Shown here: positions 34,867 to 45,824 of the stretch, one piece after another
How positions within the stretch are numbered: position 1 is the stretch's first letter
How the letters are laid out: each line of letters starts with the position of its first letter
NCBI RefSeq assembly: GCF_050947335.1
Contig: NC_134997.1
Span: forward strand, 2,914,001-2,978,000
Direction of reading: 5' to 3'
DNA from: Megachile rotundata
Lineage: Eukaryota > Arthropoda > Insecta > Hymenoptera > Megachilidae
Length of the DNA: 64,000 nt
Translations under genes and position numbers: made by a program
The notes under the pieces: model-generated
Database searches by the model: none
Seen by the model: only the letters and a program-made list of their open reading frames with translations
What the model was told of the DNA's origin: nothing

Positions 34867-35025
34867 ATGAATTTTGGTGTATTTAATGATTTCCACAAGG
34901 AAGTCTGAGTTGTTTCCTGTGGGGCAATTCCAAACTGTTTCATCAACTGGTAGGCATGAAAATGCATTCGATTCACTGTATGTAGTGGGAATGACTGAAA
35001 AAATGATCCAAAACGTGACAATCAT
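34867..35025 (-). CDS. Toll: Toll first coding exon: signal peptide and start of ectodomain
   Basis: 53 codons from an ATG in good context (TCAAATGA). A hydrophobic stretch MIVTFWIIFSVIPTTYS is followed by a likely cleavage near Ser17 and a Cys-containing start of the mature protein (FSCLPVDETVWNCPTG). It ends phase 0 at CAT before GTAAAC; an alternative GT nine bases on would not be in phase. Joining to B2 gives KIH then IKC, and to A2 KIH then MPC, both matching the usual Toll N-terminal spacing of cysteines. The frame is open a further 45 codons upstream, but without a signal sequence. Confidence 0.78.
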
Positions 35026-35159
35026 TTGATAAATCCTTATGTAACATCGATACTTTCTGTAACAGAAAATTAGACGATCCCTTGAAAAATTTTGCGTCTT
35101 ATAAGTAAATTCTAAACTGTATTTCTGATTTACACTGAAGATAGAAGCAAATATGTACA

Positions 35160-36487
35160 ATATGCTGTCAACCTCAGAAGGTTGCAGCCGACAGTCATCG
35201 TTTATGAAAAAATTACAAATAAAGAATGATTGAAAAACATAGGTTACATAAATTACTTTAACTGGTCATATTAGATTAGGTTAAGTTTGTTAACAAGCCT
35301 TCTTCTCTAAGCAAGTTGTGCTGCAAAAGAAGGCTGCAGAGCGGGTCCGTGAATGAGCGGACTTGAGTAGGTTAAGACTAGAATTTAGTTTCTGTACATT
35401 GGTACTATGTCCCTACATAGTCATTTCTTATTATTACGTCCCGGATGGTACCTTTGCTGATATCAATATGAAGGTCCGGAATCGCTCTTGAATTGACATT
35501 CTTTTAGACCACGCGGTACGTGCGCCCGACGTATGTCAAGGATCCCAGGGTGTACAAGTATGACACAGTACTTACCCGAAGCTTCCTCCTTAACTTTTAC
35601 AATAGATTTTTCGGATCCTTAGGTAGTAGATCCTTCGCTGCGATCTTCTTCACAGTTATATCAATAGGTAATAACTGATACTTAACTTCGCGGATAACTG
35701 GTCGCGGGGTAGGAGCTAGACAGGGTAGGTATAAGGTGTGTAGGATCTTACGTACTCGGTATCTACGACCCCCTCGTCTTTGTCTCCCCATGAGCTGACT
35801 AAAAATGCAGAGGCATCAAACACATCATATGCGCACCGTGCGGCTATGTCTCGCACCACCGTGGCGATGTGGATTACCTATCTCGATTTCGCAATATAAT
35901 GGATCTCGTGCGGCTATGTCTCGCACCACCAGATCCAGCGTAATCGAGTATACGTATTTTAAATAATCACAAGCTCTTAAAGAGATCTCGGGTTTATGGG
36001 AAATGATTAAAGGCGAAGATAACTAAATATAAAATATATTCGATACTAAAGATGATGTCGGAATATAAACTGATACAAATGAACTTAGAATTGTAATATA
36101 AATGAAACGTGTAGTTTGGAATTGGTAGAAAATGGGCGGAATTAGGATGGGAACTAGCAGGAACCAGCACGAGGGGATCGAACCCTGTGACTAGTCGGAC
36201 TGCTACTGCTCGCGAGGCTACTCGAACTGGGCTTTTATATTGCTCGGTGGTGTCAGAAGAGAAGATAAAGAGAGATTAGTTATGATCTGTTATTGTCTGG
36301 AGATTGCGTGATGTAAATAGAGGTTCGCGGAATTAGATAGAGATGTACATAGCATGATGTTTAGGTTAAGATAGAGGGTGAACTTGCGGGCCTAGGAGTA
36401 AAGGAATATGAAACTTATGCTATCTTATTTATAACGCACGCAGGACTGTGTCTTATAATTAATTATATAAGAAACGCAATATATATA
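35160..36487. other. Upstream region with short direct repeats
   Basis: No gene is recognised. CGTGCGGCTATGTCTCGCACC occurs at 35838 and again 70 bp later at 35908. On the minus strand TATAAAAG lies near 36236 and a GGTTCGATCCC box about 60 bp downstream, suggesting a retroelement promoter or a tRNA-derived SINE. The 64-codon ORF at 35597-35791 is unassigned. Confidence 0.35.
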
Positions 36488-38415
36488 CAGGGTGTTCGGC
36501 TACTGGTGGGCATAATTTTAGGGGTTGGTAGCTGGAGTGATCTGAACAACTTTTTCCTTTACCAAAATGCTGGTTAAAGTTTAATTTTTGAATTATTAAT
36601 GAAAAACACTGACCAATGAGAGCACGTATAGACCAATCGCGCGACAGCTTCGAATATGACGGCCGATCGTCGTCGTGAACAAATGTATCGATACTGTCGG
36701 TATAACGTCGGTATAATAGAAAGCTGTTAGATGAAAGTTACATTGAATAATGAATAAAAAAATCTAGATTATTGTTGAATTATTATTCATTCATGAATAA
36801 GAAATAACAAAATTAGTCTCTACTCACGTAATCAAAATAAATCGAATTTATTCAATACGTTTATTCGTTATCGCAAAGAAATAATAGATAAAATGTGAAA
36901 AATTATTGTCGTTAGATATTGTAATGATGAAAAAGAACAAATTCTCATTTTTAAAAAATTGAATAACTTTTCTACTCAATAAATAAAAATATGAATTGAA
37001 TAATTAACAAATTTAAATGTAGCTCATCCATTAAACCACAAATAATCACAATAAAAATGCGTCTCTGTCACCGGTCCGATCCACCGGGTCCTTACTGTTA
37101 ATATAAATCAATCACCATACAGAAATTCAAAAAACTCTCAAGAAACTTCATTGTCACCTATCACTTTCATCTTTCATTATTAGTTCTCATTATCACTTTT
37201 CTCTCTCATTTTTCACTAATTTGCACTAATTTTCACTGTGAGTCCGACACGTAAATAGGACGAATGAAAACACGTGAACGAATATTCATAAATAATTTAA
37301 ACTATACTATCTTGAAAGCAAGAAAACGGAATTTTCGATTAAAAATAACGATACATTGTATTTCGACACGTTTCTTTCGACAATAAACGATGACTGTCGA
37401 TCGACGCCGCAGTCGTTCAACAGATCATCGTTGCATGGCAACTGTTCGCGACGTATGCCTCGCGATCGAGAACAAAACCGCGATCCGTAGCCAGTCTAAC
37501 AATGTCTTCTAATAAAATACAATATAATATCGATTCCTCAATTCGGATATCTTATAATGAGAATAGCGTATCGTTAAACATACATATCTATGAATAATAA
37601 TTCACGCGTTTTCATTCGGTCCGTTTACCGGTCGTGCTTATGTTGTGCAATTATTAGAAAGAGACAGTGAAATAAATTGAGAGTTCATTGACCCTGCCAG
37701 GATATCAGCTGTTGATGCTCTGATCGGTGGATCTACCCGGTGACATAAATATTTTTTATCGAAGCTAGTTTTTTCATGAATCAATGGGTAAGTTTTATTT
37801 AAGTTGTTTCCATATTTTTAAAATTATACGTACGCAGCAATTGATTTATTTCACTTCAATGAGGTACTGCATTAGATATTTTATTCCAATTTTATCCCAT
37901 TTCGTAGGGAAGGTACTCATTCGTTTTGAAACGTGAATTTATTCATTTGCTGCATTAGAATAATCGACAGAATGAATTTTCGTGAATTTATTCTTTTTCC
38001 TTTTTGAAGGCTTAAAATAAATACAAGATACTTGGTCTGGGTAAACAACAACTAATTGGTTTATCTCCCATTCACGAATTACGAAGAACTTAATATTATT
38101 CTTAACTTCTTAATTCATTATTCAATTTAACTTTCACCTAATAGCTTCCTGTTATACCGACGATATACCGACGTTATACCGACGTTATACCGACGGTATC
38201 GATACGTTTGTTCACGACGACGATCGGCCGTCATATTCGAAGCTGTCGCTCATGCTTTCGCGCGCCCGGTCTATGCACGCTCTCATTCGTCAGTGTTTTT
38301 TGCTAATAACTCGAAAATGGAGCCTCAACCAATATTTTGGCAAAGGAAAAAGTTGTTCAGAATCGCCCCACCTACTACCCCTTTTCGGGTCCTACATTAA
38401 TTGCGGGACACCCTG
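36488..38415. mobile_element. 1.9-kb TA-flanked non-autonomous element with long inverted ends
   Basis: Starts CAGGGTGTTCGGC, ends GCGGGACACCCTG, flanked by TA on both sides. The terminal 250-270 bp are inverted copies and include a subterminal array of CCGACGTTATA units (three to four at the right end). It encodes no transposase. An inverted, truncated copy is at 58914-60498 and a diverged piece at about 45825-46470. Confidence 0.88.
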
Positions 38416-38429
38416 TACTATTCGCGGCG

Positions 38430-38964
38430 GAATTTTGTTTAAAAAAGTTGGCGTTGATATAAAAATAGTAACTTCTAAGGCTATGCAGATATATTTAGCT
38501 AGACGTGCTTGTGAAAGAGGACATTTTTCAATCGGAATAACAAAATTATTATTTGAGAAAGATTACTAGTTCGTAAATACAGGTAGCGTAGTGGAAAGAG
38601 TTGTACGAAATCGTATAGATTGTATTTTAGCGGAGCGAAAACAGGGCAAACAGGATGGATTGTTACATGTTATTGAAAAGGGTAATGTATCCCTGAACAC
38701 ATATCACATAGATCATTTAGGACCGCTTTTACCTACGAAGAAAAACTATAGGCATATATTTGTAGCGGTAGATGCGTTTAGTAAATTTGTATGGCTATAT
38801 GCATCAAAAAGCACTGGTATAGTCGAGGTGTTGCAGCGGTTGGAAAGGCAAGCAGCAATTTTCGGTAACCTTCGAAGGATCATTTCGGACCGAGGTATCG
38901 CTTTTACTTCGAACGAATTTGTAGAATATTGCAAGAAGCGAGGCATTGAACGTGTCATTATTAC
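38430..38964 (+). pseudogene. gypsy integrase fragment
   Basis: A zinc-finger start (RRACERGHFSIG ...) with a stop at 38569, then CILAERKQGKQ and the catalytic core (DAFSKFVWLY with the first Asp region, IISDRGIAF with the second Asp). It ends abruptly at the LTR start at 38965, before the catalytic Glu. Decayed. Confidence 0.8.
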
Positions 38965-40138
38965 TGTAGGAATGTAGAGTGTATATGTATAGAATGGTGT
39001 AACCATACGACAGGGTTGCTGATACGGTTATATAATTAAGGGGGTACGTCGTGACGGGCCCCACCAATTTCGTGGTAACGTTAACGCAAGCACGAACGGT
39101 CCCCCTCCTCATCGTTATCACGAACTCCGAACCTACGTAGCCTGTGCGGATCGATAGATCGCTCTCTTGCTATTGAACTCGTTATAAGTACAGACGCATT
39201 ACTAGAAAAGGTTAGTATAAATCACACTAATCGCAAGCAACACCAGAATTACGAAAGACACCGTGTTCTGAATGAGTTTCTGAGCGATAAATCAGTGGCT
39301 CATTACAACCTGCTGCTCGTTTCCACATTAACTGGAATTATAAAGTTTTCCACGAAATCAAAGGCAATGTCAGCGGCAAGTGATAGAGATACCGAGGAGT
39401 TGGTGCGGAATTATTTCTAATCATAGATTTTCGAGGTAATTAGCTAATTTCGAGGAAAACGGATTTGCGTAGACAATTCGGAGTTTGCGATCGCGAAGCA
39501 TTCAGCGAAAAAGACGAAACGAGTTCTTTATATTGTGTTGATTCGGCAACGATCGTTCCTAAGCCGGTTAAGAATGCATGTTTTTGTGTGAGGTACGTTC
39601 GTTTCTATTTGTGTTCCGTGTATCGAGGTATGTACGTTTCTATTTGAATTCCGCGAATCGAAATATGTTCATTTCTATATGTATTAATTATAGGCAATAG
39701 GAATAAATACATTTGTGTAAATGATATTCTACTCGGAGACCACCGATTTCTTTAATTATTAACTACCACAAAATGTACTCGTCGCTTGAAGGAAGAACGG
39801 TTACAATGGCAACCACTGCGAAACTGCGTGTATGAATGTTGACTTAATGAAAGGTACAGTGTGAAATAGATTGCGTAAATAAAGTATGAAATAGGTCATG
39901 AATGTTAAAGTGTGAAATGTTATGCGAAGTGGTTGCTAGCGATAGGGAAAAAGTAATGCTAGGAATTCAGTATAAACACGGGATTTGAACGAACATAACG
40001 TGATGAAACAGCAAAATACGAGTTGTTTGATTTTACGATTTACGATTTATGATTTATACTTGAATACGTTAATCATTATTTCTTTTTGTTGTGTTCTTTT
40101 AATAAAAGAAGGATAGTTTATAAAATTCTATTCCTACA
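38965..40138 (+). repeat. gypsy 5' LTR (about 362 bp) split by a nested solo LTR
   Basis: Begins TGTAGGAATG and ends TTCCTACA; matches the inverted solo LTR at 29602-30873. The internal region with gag follows, so it is the 5' LTR of that element. AATAAA-type signal at 40112. Confidence 0.8.
38998..39805 (+). mobile_element. Nested 808-bp solo LTR with ATGG target duplication
   Basis: Begins TGTAACC and ends GGTTACA, flanked both sides by ATGG; removing it makes the host LTR collinear with the copy at 29602-30873. AATAAA near 39703. Family unknown. Confidence 0.85.
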
Positions 40139-40176
40139 ATTGAGAAACACTATTTTGCGGGATAGAATTATTCATT

Positions 40177-40789
40177 GTGATGGAAGGAAAAGTGTTGCAA
40201 AATCTTACGACGACACGTTTGAAAGAGCTCTTGCAAGAAAGAGCTCTGCCCACTAGCGGATCAAAAAACAAGTTAATGGTAAGATTGCTTAATCATGGGG
40301 GTCGGATAGAAGGCGCTTTTGATCAAGAAGAAGCATCCGTACAGGACGACATAAGAATGGAGCAGGCATTACATTCCACAGCCCAGTCATCGGAAATGGA
40401 GCTAATGAGGCTACGTCTTGAGCTCCTGGAAAAAAAAAGGAGATAGCCTTTCGGGAGGCAGAGCTAGCAAAACGTGAGTTGGAAATAATGCGTATAATGC
40501 AAGCGAGTCAAGCGTCGCAGCCTTAAAATCGGAAGTAATGTTCGCCACTTCAGAGCCTCTTCGTGCGAGCATCACGGCTATTGCGGACATATCAAATTAC
40601 TTTGACGGTTCGGGAGGAGTTTTTGAGACATGGTCAAAGCAATATAAGCTCCTAAGCGACACGTATGAGCTGTGAGACGACATTAGCCGCATCCTTATAC
40701 TGTTGAAACTTCAAGGAAAGCCATTAGACATGTTTCATTCCCGTCCGGAACACATGGAGCTGCCAATCGAGATCCTTTTGGAAGAGATT
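40177..40789 (+). pseudogene. gypsy gag with N-terminal SAP domain, truncated
   Basis: The first 89 codons carry a SAP motif (TTTRLKELLQERALPTSGSK, residues 10-29), a helix-turn-helix usually found in DNA-binding proteins, followed by a coiled-coil-like charged stretch. A stop at 40444 and a frameshift separate it from the gag core (FDGSGGVFETW ... YELxDDISRILILLKLQGK, then FHSRPEHMELP). A LINE-derived sequence cuts it off at about 40789. Confidence 0.75.
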
Positions 40790-41258
40790 ATTGTGAATCC
40801 GGCCCGGCCGAACCGGGCTGCGGATATGCTACCTCGCCCCATTGGGCATACGCATAAATAACTGCCTATCACCTCCTAGTCCCACGAAGTTACTGCCACT
40901 ACGAGTCCACCTCCAAATGGTGTTAGCACCGGTTGGTGATAATCCCGGTGGGGTTACTGCACCTCCCATAACACCCATGTTATCAAGGTTAGCCTTGAAA
41001 CGTTTGATGGGTCTCCATCGGGGACCTTTCGGTTACCCCTACAACACATTATTACTACCGGTGGCATCCGTTGCTCAGAGTCCTGAGATTGGGTAGCTCC
41101 GCCGGCAGTTTTAAGAGTGAAAGTTGTGTTGTCTGCGATCACGGACTCATTTCGGATATTATTAGGCTTAGTTAGGGATCACCAGCCCGACACCTCAGCG
41201 ACGGACCTTGCACTCACCCCCTGATTCAGTAAACGTAAAGACGAACTTACCCATGTTA
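40790..41258 (+). repeat. LINE 5'-region-like repeat, copy 1
   Basis: Matches 62823-63247 over about 400 bp (for example CCGGCCCGGCC ... GGGCATACGCATAAATAACT and GTTGCTCAGAGTCCTGAGAT). GC-richer than its surroundings and non-coding. It precedes LINE ORF2 remnants, so it is likely their 5' region. Confidence 0.7.
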
Positions 41259-41269
41259 ACAGGATTCCT

Positions 41270-42176
41270 CCTGTAACGTTTGATGGAGGATGCTTGAAAT
41301 TTTGATGGAATGGATCCAAGGTTCGAACGACAAGAGAATGAAACGGAGAGTGAGAGTGAATGATAGAAAGATAGTGAGGTGGATGGATGAATTGAAGAGA
41401 ATAAAAGCTAAAGTGCGAAAGAAGAAGAAGCGTGGATGATAGATGCACGGCTGAGTAGGTATAAAAGCTTGATGAGAGAATATAAGCATGAGTTTTACAG
41501 AGTGAAAGAAGAATGCTGGCGAAAGTTTGTGAGTGAGTCGTCGAACCTGAATCCATGGGATCCTGTATATAGAATATGCAGAGGTAAGAATGCGAGGGGA
41601 GAATGAGCTCATTGAATGTTGATGGTGTGAACTATTCCACATGGAGAGAATGTGCTTGAGTGCTGTTAGAGCGATTCTTCCCAGCCTCGAGCAACTCAAG
41701 GGGAGTGAGTGGTGCGGTAGAGAGTGTGAATGAAGTGGAAGAGTTTGATTGGGATGAAGTGAATGAGGCTGTGATGGCGTTGAAGTTGGGCAAGGCACCT
41801 GGTTTGGATGATATAATTGTGAAGATGTTGCGAATGATTTGGTGTGCGATTCCGGGATGGCTGTTGAGATTGTATAATGCTTGTTTGAAGACTGGATGTT
41901 TCTCGAATGAGTGGAAGAAAGCGTGTGTGGTTGTCTTGCTGAAGTCCCCGGATAAGCCGTGAACGGACCCTGCGCCGTATAGACCGATAAGCCTGCTATC
42001 AGTGTTTGGAAACACGTTGAAGCGAATGATGGTTAAAAGGCATGAACGGAGAATGTGTGAGAGTATGGATGATGCGCAGTATGGCTTTCGCAGGGGCCGT
42101 TCGACGGAGAGTGCTTGGTTAAAAGTGAGGAAGTATGTGCAAGAGAGTGAAAGGAAGTATGTACTAGGGATATTTA
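41270..42176 (+). pseudogene. R1-like non-LTR reverse transcriptase fragment
   Basis: In broken frames: a charged linker (RKIVRWMDELKRIKAKVRKKKK), then LGKAPGLDDI, WKKACVVVLLKSPDKP, PYRPISLLSVFG and QYGFRRGRSTE, the order of the early reverse-transcriptase blocks of R1-clade LINEs. The YADD box is not reached; a gypsy LTR begins at 42177. The R1 assignment is tentative. Confidence 0.75.
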
Positions 42177-42472
42177 TGTGACGACAGGGAAAGTCCCGAG
42201 TGGAAAGCGAGGTCTGGATTTTGTCAGAGACTTTTTGACCCGTCGAGTCAATAGAGTCATTAAGTTGTAAATAGTTTTGCGCTGGCTCGACGGGTCTAAG
42301 AGGCCCTCGGCCCTTTCTACTCGGGACTTCTCAAAAAAGGAGAGAGTTTTCTCTTCCATCCGAAAATGTTTTTCGTGAGACATTTGAGTCTCGATCTCCG
42401 TAGTAAATGCATCGCGCCTTCTGTATCAATAAAGTATTTCGCCACATACACGATTGTATTCATTCACGTACA
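42177..42472 (+). repeat. 5' LTR of a second gypsy element
   Basis: Begins TGTGACGACAGGG and ends TTCACGTACA, with AATAAA at 42427. A primer-site-like ATTGGTGACCTGC follows within ten bases. The 3' LTR is not in the window. Confidence 0.7.
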
Positions 42473-42587
42473 TCACCTCAAATTGGTGACCTGCCGACGT
42501 GATTTTCGGAAAAAGAGGTGTCGTGAGTGAATTATAAATACTTTTCTGTGTTATTAGTTTTTATTTATCAAGTGTAGATACTAAATA

Positions 42588-43418
42588 GTGACAATGGCTA
42601 ATGAAGGTGCGAATCCTCGATTAGGTGATGCGAGCGCGAGTTCAAGTGACAAAGTGAGTGTTGTGTTGCAAAGTTCGCGTATACCACAGTTTTGGCCGTT
42701 AAAAGTCGCATTATGGTTTAAATTATTAGAAGCTCACTTTACATCCGCGCGCATCACAAAGGACGAAGCCAAGTTTAATATCACCATCGCGAATTTAGGT
42801 GAAAAGTATATTGAACAAGTCGAGCATATTGTGGTTAATCCGCCCGAGTCGGGACAATATGAACTCTTAAAAAAGGAACTAATGAAACGATTAATCGAAT
42901 CGGACAGTACTCGTGTGCAGAAATTGCTCGAAGGCGAGGAAATCGGCGATCGCACACCCTCGCAGTTCTTTCGGGATTTGAAAAAGCTCGCGATTCCGTC
43001 AGTGCCGGATGATTTTATTGTGACTCTGTGGAAAAATCGGTTGCCCGCGAATACTCAGCGTGTGCTTGCAGCCGCGACAGAGACGAATATTACGGCGCTC
43101 ACGGAAATGGCGGACAGGATCCACGAGATTCGTCCGGAACGTGGACATCTCACATCGGTGTCTCGTGATAGCGAGGTGATGGAGTTTCGGGAAGAAATTT
43201 AGAAACTGCGTTTGCAATTGAGCGAGGTGACGCAAAGACAAGGACGTCCTCGCAGACAGCAGAGAAGACGCAGCGGAAGTCGGAGCCGTAGCCGTGATGG
43301 GAGTGCCAGCAGGCGTGGATTATGCTGGTATCACTGGCGATTTAAGACGCGGTGCACTAGATGCCAGGCTCCATGTTCCTGGGTTCCACCGGCGGGAAAC
43401 AAGACGAGCCGTCGGTGA
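42588..43418 (+). pseudogene. gypsy gag, one in-frame stop
   Basis: 204 codons of a gag core (IPQFWPLKVALWFKLLEAHF, NPPESGQYELLKKEL, LLEGEEIGDRTPSQFFRDLK), a TAG at 43200-43202, then the same frame continues through an Arg/Ser-rich stretch to a CWYHWRF ... CTRCQAPCSW Cys/His motif typical of this gypsy group. ATG at 42588 or 42594. Apart from the stop it is well preserved. Confidence 0.8.
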
Positions 43419-43702
43419 ATGCGGTACACTACGACGGTCCAGCGACCCGCCGCATCTTTGTTACTGATAAGGTTACAAAGACTGACTTCTTGGTCGATAC
43501 AGGCGCCGATGTCTGCGTTTTTCCCCGAAGTCGACTGCGTGTACCAGCGAGAAAGTGCGAGTACGAATTGTTCGCAGCTAATGGTACACGGATTTCAACG
43601 TATGGCACAATTGCGCTGGACCTAAATTTCAAATTGCGGCGGAGTTTTAAATGGCGTTTCATCGTCGCCGATGTAAGCACGCCCATCGTGGGAATGGATT
43701 TT
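43361..43702 (+). pseudogene. gypsy aspartic protease, cut by a transposon
   Basis: The frame overlaps the end of gag. Active site DTGA (FLVDTGADVCVF), a flap-like FAANGTRI, and a GMDF motif just before the foldback element at 43703. The open frame continues 30 codons into the transposon by chance. Nothing of pol follows on the far side. Confidence 0.8.
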
Positions 43703-44765
43703 TTAACCGACTTCGAAAAAGGAGGAGATTACTCAATTCGATCAGTATATTTTTTTTTTTTTTTTCTATGTATGTTCGCCGATTACGCCTAGCTGGGTGG
43801 ACCGATCGGAACGAAACCTTTTGCATCTGGTAGATCCTGACTCCCCATTGATACCATTACCAAAAAATTTTTCATTTTTTAATTGCAAAGTATTGTTATT
43901 GCAAAAAACCGGCAACTTTTGAAATAAACTTTTCTCGATTTTAGTGCGCTTTTAATATCTTATCACAGACATGATTCTGAACAATTTTGTTCATATACAA
44001 ATTTCGCGGAAAGCTTTAGTTTTCGAGATATTAGCGAAAAATTGTTGAAAAGTTTTGAAATCAACTTTGGACGATTTTAATGTCCTTTTAATATGTTATC
44101 AGGGGCACGATTCTGAACAACTTTTTCCTTATCCGCAATTAAGGGGAAGCTTTAGTTTTCGAGTTATTAGCGAAAAACTATTGTTACTAAGATATTGAAT
44201 TCTACGTATGCCTCCGTGTCTCTGGTGGTGTATGAGTCAACATGCAGTCGCCGATTGTCTACTGTTTCTACAAACACGTCTTGCCGGCCGATAAAAAGCG
44301 TGAAATAAAATAATTTTAAGAAAAAAAATACGCCGACTTCGAAATGCACTAAAAAGTATAAAATAATTTCTATTTCCTAATGAAGTAATTTCTATTTCAT
44401 TCAGTATAAAATAATTTCTATTTCCTAATGAAGTAATTTCTATTTCATTCAATCATACAATTACGTAACAGATATGAATGAAACCTATTTACTCGTTAGG
44501 TATTATATTAAATACATTTCAACCTTTTCGGAGGCGGCGCAAAATTAAATAACATATTCAAAATAATCTTTTAATTTTGCGCCGCCTCCGAAAAGGTTGA
44601 AATGTATTTAATATAATACCTAACGAGTAAATAGGTTTCATTCATATCTGTTACGTAATTGTATGATTGAATGAAATAGAAATTACTTTATTAGGAAATA
44701 GAAATTATTTTATACTTTTTAGTGCATTTCGATATCGGCGTATTTTTTTTCTTAAAATTATTTTA
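43703..44765 (+). mobile_element. CCGACTTCGAAA-family element, second copy with palindromic tail
   Basis: Nearly identical to 19193-20204 from TTAACCGACTTCG through the right-hand palindrome (about 190-bp arms at 44300-44530 and 44575-44765, loop about 40 bp). A 50-bp stretch in the left arm is duplicated in tandem (TAAAATAATTTCTATTTCCT). Confidence 0.85.
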
Positions 44766-44767
44766 TT

Positions 44768-45412
44768 CCACATCAATTCGTTTGCGAAAATTCCTCACTA
44801 TGTACACACTTCACATTATGCGTGATGAGTAATTCAAAGAAGAAAGTCAGTTATTGCAAGATGTACTATTGCGATCGCACAACACGTATTACCGATAATA
44901 TTAAAACTGTAATGTTCGAAATGTGCAGCATTCTCTTGTAAGCATTCTCGTTCGATCATCGACAACTAACTGACGTTTTGTACAGAATTTTAGAAACAAA
45001 AAACTTGTATTGGTATTCTCTTTCCACTATCCCCCCCCAACTGATCATATTACATTTCTCGATGAGCGAGCTTCTAGGGTTCTTGTGGAATCTTTTTCCC
45101 GTTGGGGGGGGGGGGGGGGGGGCGGCACTGTTTCGCTTTTCTTTCGTTGATCTTTGTTCATTCCGAGACTTTATTGTAAAACGTTCAGTCAAAATACGCA
45201 TCTGTGCATATTCGTTAACAGTAATTCGTGTCGTAAAGATAAATTTTTCGACTTATCAAAATAAATAAAGCAAATTTAATATTGTCGGTAATACGTGTTG
45301 TGCGATCGCAATAATACATCTTGCAGTAACTGACTTTTTTCTTTGAATCACTCATCACGCATAATGTATAGTGTGTACATAGTGAGGAACTTTCGCAAAC
45401 GAATTGATGTGG
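44768..45412. repeat. Inverted repeat with 138-bp arms and a 19-base G run in the loop
   Basis: The arms 44768-44905 and 45278-45412 match at about 93% (for example CCACATCAATTCGTTTGCGA). The loop carries 19 consecutive G at 45104-45122. Likely a small foldback element. No coding sequence. Confidence 0.8.
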
Positions 45413-45824
45413 AAAAAGGTGGACATTTTTAACATTTTGATGCTACGGACTGGACAATCGTGTGCGTGTGTGATTATGTGCTTGTTTAGTGTGGGTTCTG
45501 AAAATTGTACCATTATTATACGGGAAACATCAAATATGACACTCACCTTTTTTACTTGACAATTTCATAGAGCGGGTATTGATATGCTCTTGTGAATTTT
45601 AGCGCGTAAATAGGTTTCTTATCATATGACGATGTACTTCAAAATTAATGAAGAATTCTCGCATCGTAAATTCACTCATGAGGTAAGCGTCCGAGTATTC
45701 TTTAATTTTATATCGTTAAACAAACACTCATTTGTTTTAATTATTTAAAAAAAACTGCGCTTGATCTTCACCTTTATTTTCGTTTCATCCATACAATGAG
45801 TTCCGTTAATAAAATACTTATTAA

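Noticed and set aside
36150..36240. tRNA gene on the minus strand
   Set aside because: A B-box-like sequence is present, but no acceptor stem or cloverleaf can be drawn.
41179..42015. Long minus-strand ORFs in this stretch as genes
   Set aside because: They are shadows of LINE reverse-transcriptase sequence, which reads correctly on the plus strand.
43703..43792. Extension of the gypsy protease frame into the foldback element as a fusion protein
   Set aside because: The continuation is the transposon end read by chance; it has no motif and ends in a T-run.
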